This document shows, one piece after another, positions 57,638 to 64,000 of a stretch of DNA of 64,000 nucleotides (position 1 is its first letter; each line of letters starts with the position of its first letter). The stretch is taken from assembly GCF_024436415.1 (NCBI RefSeq), contig NZ_JAFMZQ010000001.1, positions 620,001-684,000 of the forward strand, read 5' to 3'. Position numbers and translations under genes: made by a program. The notes beneath the pieces were generated by a model, which was not told the origin of the DNA, searched no databases, and worked only from the letters and a program-made list of their open reading frames with translations. The DNA comes from Pedobacter deserti (GTDB lineage Bacteria; Bacteroidota; Bacteroidia; Sphingobacteriales; Sphingobacteriaceae).

Positions 57638-59305
57638 TTACTTTACGCCCAGGACATCGACCCCCTGCTCGAATACAATGTCTACAGGAATACCTTTTTG
57701 AGTAAGGCGGTCCAGATCCTGCTTAAGTTCGGCGCCTATAACTGCATTTTCCTTCTGGGCCCGCTCCGCAGCAGCCCTGTCGCCGTCGCCCTGCAGCTGC
57801 AGAATAAGGCTGCTTAACGCGTTCATCGCAGTTTCGAATTTGCTGAAATCTACTTTGTAGGTACCGTTGGCATTGCGGACAAATGCGCCCTTTTCTTTGA
57901 AGAAGTTAAAGCACTGCATATTTGCTTTTCCGTGTGCGCTGGAGGCGCCGAAGCGAACAGACCTCAGGATACCGGCCATGTAAGTCGTATAATAGTCCTC
58001 AATCTTTCCTTTGAGTTCCCCCTTCTTTAAAAGACCGGTAACCATGTACAGCCCCAGGACATCCGCTTTTCCTTCTTCAAGCCAGGAGTATTGATCCTGA
58101 AGTGCTTCTTTGACGAAGCCTTTGCCGTTTACCGTTTTTTTGATGCCCAGTCCGTGGGCAACCTCGTGAAACATAACATTGGAGAAGAACGCGTCGAAGT
58201 TGATATAATTTAGCTGCGACTTATCAATCAGTTCGTTAGCAACAGGAATCAGGATCTTGTCGAACTTCGCTTTCATCGCATTTTTGAGCTGGGAACGTCT
58301 GGTACCTTTCTTCTGCTGTATTATTTCATCGTTGGGAAGATTTACCGCAATGGTCTTTGAGCCCGCATTGCAGTCGCCCGCATAATAGACAACGTCATAG
58401 GCGTTAAGCTCAGAGTCGGTTCCCGGTTTTTCCTGTTTGTACTTTTCAGGCACGGGAAGTCCGCGCTGCAGCTCGGGGAGCATAGCAACATATTTGGTAA
58501 GGCGCTCACTCCATACTTTGTCTTTTACGAGGACATATGCCTCGTAGGCGGCGCGGGCATTGAATAACTTATCTTCATAGTTCTCAATAGGCCCGATGAT
58601 GATGTCCAGCGTATTGTCTTTCATATCCAGCCATGCGTAATCACTCGCCGTATACTTGTCTGTTACCAAAGCGTCCGCACGCAGGTTAAGGTATTTTTTG
58701 AACCCGGCGTTTTCCGTGAGTAAAGCCGCCTGCTTAAGTAACGAAGAGGCCTTTTGCAATTCTGCTGCGTAAAGTACATGATACGGTACGGATGTCATAC
58801 GACCCAGAGTGTCCGCCCGTATCACAGAGTACAAGCCATATTTATCACTCACCGTTGACTTTTCGAGGGCCTCTTTGGTCATACCGGCAGGATAAAATGT
58901 GCCGGCGGCAGGTTTAGGACCAATTCCTGCGACGAATGGCTTATCGCCGTTCAGGCGGTCCCAAGGCCCGTAATTGATCCAGATGAAGGCTTTTGTCTTT
59001 TCGTCTTTTACTGCGTTCAACAGGCTGTCACGTTGCGGATAGGCCTGTTTCCAAAAGAGCTCGTCCATGATCTGGGCAGCCTGAATTAAAAGCGGCAGAA
59101 TTTTCCGGTCATCAGGAGAAAGATCGTTCAGGTTGGTCGTCAGTTTGACCTGTTCATAGATACTGATGCGTTCGGCAACATACCGCTGCAGGCTGTCGTC
59201 TCCTGTCACGGTTGTACCAGCGCGGGTTCCGGTAGAATTTGTACATGAAATCAGCATGATACTGGTATAAATAAAGCAACAGGCAGCAATAAAGATATTT
59301 CTCAT
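57638..59305 (-). CDS. Peptidase M49 (dipeptidyl-peptidase III)-like lipoprotein
   Basis: 555 residues. Lipoprotein signal with Cys21 (MLISC). The catalytic zone has MFHEVAHGLGI (His380, Glu381, His384) and YSWLEEGKADVLGLY (Glu410/Glu411). Authentic DPP III uses HExxxH (HELLGH) with the spacing extended by one, whereas this protein has a plain HExxH; the overall M49 fold pieces (WINYGPWDRLNGDKPFV, VNLPND) still place it in the Bacteroidota 'dipeptidyl-peptidase 3' group. It is probably a periplasmic zinc peptidase. Confidence 0.82.
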   Translation of the reverse strand: MRNIFIAACCFIYTSIMLISCTNSTGTRAGTTVTGDDSLQRYVAERISIYEQVKLTTNLNDLSPDDRKILPLLIQAAQIMDELFWKQAYPQRDSLLNAVKDEKTKAFIWINYGPWDRLNGDKPFVAGIGPKPAAGTFYPAGMTKEALEKSTVSDKYGLYSVIRADTLGRMTSVPYHVLYAAELQKASSLLKQAALLTENAGFKKYLNLRADALVTDKYTASDYAWLDMKDNTLDIIIGPIENYEDKLFNARAAYEAYVLVKDKVWSERLTKYVAMLPELQRGLPVPEKYKQEKPGTDSELNAYDVVYYAGDCNAGSKTIAVNLPNDEIIQQKKGTRRSQLKNAMKAKFDKILIPVANELIDKSQLNYINFDAFFSNVMFHEVAHGLGIKKTVNGKGFVKEALQDQYSWLEEGKADVLGLYMVTGLLKKGELKGKIEDYYTTYMAGILRSVRFGASSAHGKANMQCFNFFKEKGAFVRNANGTYKVDFSKFETAMNALSSLILQLQGDGDRAAAERAQKENAVIGAELKQDLDRLTQKGIPVDIVFEQGVDVLGVK

Positions 59306-59408
59306 AATGGTCGTACTCTTAATTTAACGGTAAGTCGGGCTAGTAGCTCCGAAGAAATAGCGGCTAAAATAGCAAAAATTAGTAATTTCACAGCCCAATA
59401 CCTATGCT

Positions 59409-60242
59409 ATGAAAAACTCCCCCGTCAGCAAAAATGTTTTTGCCCTTATAAGTTTTGCCGTTCTGCTTAGCTCCTGCGGAGGCGGAAAATATGCAGCGAC
59501 GAATAAAATCTATAAAAGTCAGGCCAGAGCCTATGCAAAGATAATTGAAGCAACGCCCCCTTTAAATCAGGGAAGTGAGACAATTCCCGCGAATCAACAG
59601 GCATGGGTTGGCTCTGTAAATTTCGGACTGAGAAAGCCGAATTTTGTTATTCTTCATCATACCGCGCAAAAATCGACCGAACAAACCATCAATACCTTTA
59701 TCCTGGCAAGAACACAAGTGAGTGCTCACTACATAATTGGGCGCGACGGAAAAGTGATCCAGATGGTAAATGATTACCTCAGATCTCATCATGCCGGCGC
59801 GGGCAAATGGGGAAATGATACCGATCTTAATTCGTCGTCGATCGGCATTGAACTGGATAACACGGGAAGCGAACCCTATCCTGACGCTCAAATCAACAGT
59901 CTTCTCGAGGTACTAGCCGCGTTGAAAAAGAAGCACAACATTCCGGTAGCCAATTTTATAGGTCACTCCGATATGGCGCCCGGCCGAAAGCAGGATCCGA
60001 ATATGTTTCCATGGAAAACACTTGCCGAGAAAGGTTTCGGATATTGGTATGACGCTATTCTAATAACGCCTCCTGATACCTTTGATACAAAAGCTGCGCT
60101 TCGGATTATCGGATATGACGTCAGTAATCTCCCGGCCGCAATTACCGCCTTTAAGCGGCATTTTATTCAAACAGATATTAGCCCTGCACTAACGCCCTAC
60201 GATAAACAGGTGTTATTCAGTTTGTACCGCAAATATCTCTAG
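59409..60242 (+). CDS. N-acetylmuramoyl-L-alanine amidase (Amidase_2), lipoprotein
   Basis: 277 residues, lipobox SSC (Cys23). Zinc amidase of the AmiD/T7-lysozyme type: VILHHTAQ (His83, His84), SAHYIIGRDGKVIQMV, IGIELDNTG and GHSDMAPGRKQDPN (His186, Asp196) give the His-His-Asp zinc set and the Lys near it. The C-terminal stretch (about 205-277) is a helical extension. Cleaves the amide bond between muramic acid and the stem peptide, probably in peptidoglycan recycling. Its stop is 1 nt from the glnS stop (convergent). Confidence 0.93.
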   Translation: MKNSPVSKNVFALISFAVLLSSCGGGKYAATNKIYKSQARAYAKIIEATPPLNQGSETIPANQQAWVGSVNFGLRKPNFVILHHTAQKSTEQTINTFILARTQVSAHYIIGRDGKVIQMVNDYLRSHHAGAGKWGNDTDLNSSSIGIELDNTGSEPYPDAQINSLLEVLAALKKKHNIPVANFIGHSDMAPGRKQDPNMFPWKTLAEKGFGYWYDAILITPPDTFDTKAALRIIGYDVSNLPAAITAFKRHFIQTDISPALTPYDKQVLFSLYRKYL

Positions 60243-60243
60243 C

Positions 60244-61905
60244 CTATTTGTTGGCTTTAGACCAGGCGTCCTTGAGAGAGACAGTACGGTTGAAAACGGG
60301 CTTTTCGGCAGTAGCGTCCCTGTCGAGGCAATAGTATCCCTTGCGGATGAACTGGTAGCGTACGTTGGATGAAGCCTGAGCCAGAAAAGGTTCAATGTAT
60401 ACGTCATGGAGTACCTCAACGCTGTTCGGGTTAAGGTAGTCCTTAAAATCTCGCGCTTCCGCGTCTGGCGACTCAACCGTGAACAAACGATCGTAGAGCC
60501 TCACTTCTGCCTTTTTTGCGTGAGAAGCGCTTACCCAGTGGATGGTGCCTTTTACGTTAATACCGCTTGTGTCAGACCCGCTTTTAGACTCCGGGATGTA
60601 AGAACAGTGGACTTCTGTAAGGTTGCCGTTGTCATCTTTTTTGAAATCCTCGCATTTCACAATATATGCATGCTTCAGCCGAACCATGGAGCCCGGGGCT
60701 AACCGGAACCATTTCTTTGCCGGGACTTCCATGAAGTCTTCACGCTCGATCCATAATGTATTACTGAATGGTATTTCCCGGGTCCCGCCTTTGTCTTCCG
60801 CCTCCGGATTGTTTTCGCCAATTAAAATCTCCTCTTTGTCTTCAGGGTAATTGGTAATAACAAGTTTAATTGGGTCCATCACGGCCATCACTCGGGTGGC
60901 GGTTTTGTTAAGATGTTCCCGGATACAGAATTCCAGGAGGCTTAACTCTATGATGTTTTCGCGCTTTGCGATCCCGATTCTTTCACAAAAATCGCGAATG
61001 CTCTCCGGGGTATATCCTCTGCGCCTCAGACCGCTTATCGTAGGCATGCGCGGATCGTCCCAGCCACTTACCACACCATCATTTACAAGCTGCAGAAGCT
61101 TACGCTTGCTCATTACGGTATATGACAGGTTTAGTCGGGCAAACTCGTATTGTTTAGACGGGAAGATGTCCAATTGCTCAATCAGCCAGTCGTACAATTC
61201 ACGGTGCGCAACATACTCGAGTGTGCAAATAGAATGGGTAATTGATTCAATGCTGTCACTTTGCCCGTGAGCGAAATCATACATAGGATAGATGCACCAT
61301 TTGTTTCCTGTACGATGGTGCTCCGCGTGTTTGATCCGGTATAAGATCGGATCGCGCATTAGCATATTCGGACTTGCCATGTCAATCTTTGCGCGGAGCG
61401 TGCATGCTCCGTCAGGGAATTCGCCTGCTTTCATCCGGCTGAAAAGATCAAGATTCTCTGCAATTGTTCGGGTCCTGTAAGGGCTGTCTTTCCCCGGTTC
61501 AGTCGGAGTGCCTTTCTGTTCAGCAATCTCGTCTGCCGTGCTATCGTCTACATAGGCCAGTCCTTTTTCGATGAGTTTTACTGCGAAAGCGTATAAAGTA
61601 TCGAAATAGTCAGAGGTATAAAGTTCATTTTTCCACTGAAAGCCCAACCACTTTATATCGTTTTGCTGGCTGTCCACATATTCTGTCTTTTCCGTCACTG
61701 GGTTTGTGTCGTCAAATCTGAGATTGGTATAGCCTCCGTATTTCTGAGTAAGGCCGAAATTAAGACAAATGGCTTTTGCATGTCCGATGTGCAGATAACC
61801 GTTCGGTTCCGGAGGGAAGCGGGTTATTAAGGTTTCGTACCGGCCACTCTTTAAATCGTTTTCAATGATCTCTTCAATAAAGTTCAATGATCTTTTCTCA
61901 CTCAT
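60244..61905 (-). CDS. glnS: Glutaminyl-tRNA synthetase
   Basis: Class I synthetase charging tRNA-Gln. 553 residues. HIGH motif [16 protein letters not shown], the KMSKS-type VMSKRKL, and the GlnRS-specific [14 protein letters not shown] and [16 protein letters not shown]-terminal barrel. Its presence means the organism does not rely only on GatCAB transamidation for Gln-tRNA. Promoter-like TAACTTTG lies 20 nt upstream, in the divergent gap with the B12-binding gene. Confidence 0.97.
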   Translation of the reverse strand: MSEKRSLNFIEEIIENDLKSGRYETLITRFPPEPNGYLHIGHAKAICLNFGLTQKYGGYTNLRFDDTNPVTEKTEYVDSQQNDIKWLGFQWKNELYTSDYFDTLYAFAVKLIEKGLAYVDDSTADEIAEQKGTPTEPGKDSPYRTRTIAENLDLFSRMKAGEFPDGACTLRAKIDMASPNMLMRDPILYRIKHAEHHRTGNKWCIYPMYDFAHGQSDSIESITHSICTLEYVAHRELYDWLIEQLDIFPSKQYEFARLNLSYTVMSKRKLLQLVNDGVVSGWDDPRMPTISGLRRRGYTPESIRDFCERIGIAKRENIIELSLLEFCIREHLNKTATRVMAVMDPIKLVITNYPEDKEEILIGENNPEAEDKGGTREIPFSNTLWIEREDFMEVPAKKWFRLAPGSMVRLKHAYIVKCEDFKKDDNGNLTEVHCSYIPESKSGSDTSGINVKGTIHWVSASHAKKAEVRLYDRLFTVESPDAEARDFKDYLNPNSVEVLHDVYIEPFLAQASSNVRYQFIRKGYYCLDRDATAEKPVFNRTVSLKDAWSKANK

Positions 61906-61925
61906 AAAAACTGTAATTTTTGCCT

Positions 61926-61933
61926 CAAAGTTA
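61926..61933 (-). promoter_or_regulatory. -7 element of glnS
   Basis: TAACTTTG on the minus strand, 20 nt upstream of the ATG at 61905, in the 78-nt gap with the divergent cobalamin-binding gene. Confidence 0.55.
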
Positions 61934-61983
61934 ACATAAAACCGCTAAATTAATTACATTTACCGCATACTATTCACATTAAT

Positions 61984-62403
61984 ATGGATAACGCATTACA
62001 AAGACCGATACGTGTTCTTGTCGCGAAAGTGGGGCTTGACGGACATGACAGAGGCGCAAAAGTAATCGCTACTTCGCTCCGCGATGCCGGAATGGAAGTC
62101 ATCTATACAGGTTTAAGGCAAACGCCGGAGATGGTGGTAAATACAGCATTGCAGGAAGATGTCGATGCTATCGGCATCTCAATTCTTTCCGGCGCGCATA
62201 TGACCGTTTTCCCTAAGATCATACGGTTGATGAATGAGAAGGGACTCAACGATGTGTTGCTTACCGGAGGTGGCATAATTCCGGCGGCAGATGCCTTAGC
62301 GCTCAAGAAAATGGGTGTGGGAGAGCTGTTTTCGCCGGGCACTACAATGGCGTCCGTTGTCGATTATATAAAGAACTGGGTGTCAGTAAACAGAACTTTT
62401 TAA
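61984..62403 (+). CDS. Stand-alone cobalamin-binding domain (methylmalonyl-CoA mutase C-terminal type)
   Basis: 139 residues, the B12-binding fold only: [14 protein letters not shown] with the axial His21 of DxHxx[12 protein letters not shown], and [29 protein letters not shown] (in parts). In full mutases this module follows the TIM-barrel catalytic domain; here it is free, as in split mutases of some Bacteroidota and Actinobacteria. No mutase catalytic subunit is in the window. 2 nt upstream of the enoyl-CoA hydratase gene, so the pair is co-transcribed. Confidence 0.9.
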   Translation: MDNALQRPIRVLVAKVGLDGHDRGAKVIATSLRDAGMEVIYTGLRQTPEMVVNTALQEDVDAIGISILSGAHMTVFPKIIRLMNEKGLNDVLLTGGGIIPAADALALKKMGVGELFSPGTTMASVVDYIKNWVSVNRTF

Positions 62404-62405
62404 CT

Positions 62406-63182
62406 ATGACCTATCAAAACCTTCTCGTCGAATTAAGAGACCGTATTCTTCATGTCACGATTAACAGAGCTCCGAAACTCAATGCGCTAAACACTCAGAC
62501 GATCACTGAACTCAGTGATGTCATCGCTTCGGCGCAGGCAGATCCGAACATTGGAGGGATTATACTTACAGGTGCCGGTGAGAAGGCGTTTGTTGCAGGC
62601 GCCGATATCGCTGAATTCGCATCCTTTAATGTAGAACAGGGTAAGGCTTTAGCGGAGACAGGTCAACGCAGCGTTTTTAACGCTATCGAGACTTCCGTTA
62701 AGCCGGTTATCGCTGCTATCAACGGTTTTGCACTCGGAGGCGGGCTGGAACTGGCCTTGTCGTGTCATCTTCGCATAGCCGCAGATCACGCGCGGCTGGG
62801 TTTACCGGAGGTTACTTTGGGGCTTATCCCTGGTTATGGCGGTACACAGCGGTTGACTCAGCTGATCGGCAAAGGTCGGGCACTTGAAATGATCGCAACG
62901 GCAGAGATGATCACCGCGTCGAATGCTCTGGAGATCGGAATAGTGAATCATATTGTTCCTTTAGCAGAACTCATGGAAAAGTCAGAAGAGGTCATGAGGA
63001 AAATCATACAGCACGCGCCTCTGGCGATCGCCGCAGCTATCCGGGCCGTAAACGCGTCGACTGGAAATTCCGGCTTTCTGACGGAAATTCACGAGTTTGC
63101 CGCGTGCTTCGGTACACATGATTTCCAGGAGGGGGTGCAGGCCTTTATGGAAAAGCGCAAGCCGGTATTCAAGGGCATATAG
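62406..63182 (+). CDS. Enoyl-CoA hydratase/isomerase family protein
   Basis: 258 residues, crotonase fold. NRAPKLNALN, the oxyanion loop AGEKAFVAGADIAEF, the second oxyanion/acid region NGFALGGGLELALSCHLRIA and LPEVTLGLIPGYGGTQRLTQLIG (both in parts) carry the two Glu residues of a true hydratase. Possibly short-chain 3-hydroxyacyl-CoA dehydratase; the context with a B12-binding domain suggests propionate or branched-chain acyl-CoA metabolism. The 133-nt gap after it holds an inverted repeat. Confidence 0.92.
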   Translation: MTYQNLLVELRDRILHVTINRAPKLNALNTQTITELSDVIASAQADPNIGGIILTGAGEKAFVAGADIAEFASFNVEQGKALAETGQRSVFNAIETSVKPVIAAINGFALGGGLELALSCHLRIAADHARLGLPEVTLGLIPGYGGTQRLTQLIGKGRALEMIATAEMITASNALEIGIVNHIVPLAELMEKSEEVMRKIIQHAPLAIAAAIRAVNASTGNSGFLTEIHEFAACFGTHDFQEGVQAFMEKRKPVFKGI

Positions 63183-63218
63183 CTCGGGAACACGCCTTAT
63201 TTCCTTTTTTCTTCGAGG

Positions 63219-63267
63219 TTTATTGGGACTTTTTTAAATAAAACTGTGGAGAATATTTCCCAATAAA
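63219..63267. repeat. 10-bp inverted repeat upstream of the NtrC-type gene
   Basis: TTTATTGGGA (63219-63228) and TCCCAATAAA (63258-63267), perfectly complementary with a 29-nt loop. Could be a regulator site or the 3' hairpin of the enoyl-CoA hydratase transcript. Confidence 0.45.
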
Positions 63268-63315
63268 AAAAACATACCTATATTTATTTCGTAAATAAGG
63301 TGCCAAGTTAGCTAT

Positions 63316-64000
63316 ATGAGAAAAATATTAATAGTAGATGATGAGGTCAATATAGGTCTGCTTCTTTCGAAGTTTTTAACCAGGAATTCTTTCAGCGTGA
63401 CTACCGCAACCAGCGGCGTTACTGCCATGGAACACCTGAGCCGGGAAAAGTACGATCTGGTGCTGTGCGACTATCGTTTGGAAGATACAGATGGAAAGGA
63501 AATGCTCATCAGAATTAAGGAAAGCTACCCTAAAACCGGAGTGATTATCATCACTGGTTATTCAGATATCAAGCTGGCTGTTGAACTTATTAAACTTGGG
63601 GCCTATGATTACATCACCAAGCCGCTCTATCCCGATGAAATTCTGAACACGATCAACAAAGCCATTGAGACGCAGATCGCGCTGAATACGGACCAATCCG
63701 ATATTTCCGCAGATGCTCCTAAGCAAAAGCCGGCAAAAGCAACCTATGTTAATACGGACAATTTTGTGGTAGGTCAGAGTCAATCTTCAAAAGATTTGCT
63801 CAAGCAGATACAGCTTGTAGCACCAACTTCCTACAGCGTCATCCTGATGGGGGAAAGTGGTACAGGGAAAGAGTCGGTTGCAAAGGCGATTCATCTCAAC
63901 AGTCCCCGAAAAGATCAGCCCTTTGTTGCAATGGACTGTGGATCCTTAACCAAGGAACTTGCCGGCAGCGAGTTCTTTGGGCATGAAAAAGGCGCCTTCA
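63316..64000 (+). CDS. Sigma-54-dependent NtrC-type response regulator, 3' end beyond window
   Basis: 228 codons inside the window. The receiver has Asp8/Asp9 in ILIVDDE, acceptor Asp52 in LVLCDYRLED, Thr80 and Lys102 in YITKP. After a short linker comes the AAA+ domain: VVGQSQSSKDLLKQI, Walker A GESGTGKES (about 177-185), and FFGHEKGAF at the very edge, the beginning of the GAFTGA loop that contacts sigma-54. The HTH output domain lies outside. It is not preceded by a kinase on this side. Confidence 0.93.
   Translation, partial: MRKILIVDDEVNIGLLLSKFLTRNSFSVTTATSGVTAMEHLSREKYDLVLCDYRLEDTDGKEMLIRIKESYPKTGVIIITGYSDIKLAVELIKLGAYDYITKPLYPDEILNTINKAIETQIALNTDQSDISADAPKQKPAKATYVNTDNFVVGQSQSSKDLLKQIQLVAPTSYSVILMGESGTGKESVAKAIHLNSPRKDQPFVAMDCGSLTKELAGSEFFGHEKGAF

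Overview
The window looks like a chromosomal stretch from a member of the Bacteroidota, most likely the family Sphingobacteriaceae (Pedobacter-like). The grounds are: a fused lpxC-fabZ gene inside an lpxD/lpxC-fabZ/lpxA cluster; PorX, the type IX secretion regulator; families largely confined to this phylum (DUF4175, DUF6266, HYC_CC_PP); an alanine dehydrogenase and EF-P of Sphingobacteriaceae type; and many promoters of the Bacteroidota form TTG-N19-21-TAnnTTTG, usually without a Shine-Dalgarno sequence. The assignment is from recognition of protein families, not from a database search.

Layout. 0-12.7 kb is core: an ABC-F gene cut by the left edge, ybeY, a DUF4175 giant, a GDPD phosphodiesterase, a cold-shock protein, an envelope lipoprotein, a retropepsin-PDZ protein, PBP4, alanine dehydrogenase, tsaE, a DUF6266 gene and an MDR oxidoreductase. 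12.8-22.5 kb is an AT-richer accessory island bounded by two paralogous lipoprotein genes in the same orientation. It holds a decayed YefM/YoeB pair, an intact HTH-PIN toxin-antitoxin pair, a 5'-truncated and frameshifted RHS gene with a toxin tip and immunity gene, a second orphan nuclease tip with a DUF4304 immunity gene, an orphan Imm52 gene, and several unknown small lipoproteins. I read it as a graveyard or storage array of polymorphic-toxin cassettes.

22.6-31.7 kb: an AAA/DUF4143 ATPase, porX with an abutting membrane gene, an HD hydrolase, the lipid A genes, an ABC ATPase and efp. 31.8-41.7 kb: a palindromic element, folate, DNA-repair and folding genes, a HYC_CC_PP / heavy-metal domain / outer-membrane cluster, YceI, a peroxiredoxin-thioredoxin-DUF6952 operon, and ppc. 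42-46.5 kb: a TetR-controlled tripartite multidrug efflux operon with a perfect 18-bp operator-like palindrome. 46.6-50.7 kb: a possible structured RNA, a small membrane protein, a histidine kinase divergent from gltX, and a YpfJ-type metallopeptidase. 50.8-57.6 kb: a compact signalling operon (REC-HK, a giant CHASE3-GAF-HK-3xREC hybrid, REC, CheR, CheB, REC) lacking CheA or chemoreceptors. 57.6-64 kb: an M49-like lipoprotein, an amidase, glnS, a free-standing B12-binding domain with an enoyl-CoA hydratase, and an NtrC-type regulator cut by the right edge.

The most unusual material is the toxin/immunity island, including an unrecognised RHS tip and a frameshift confined to about 15 nt, plus several cis elements: a three-part alternative hairpin, an 85-nt palindromic element and 11-bp phased repeats.
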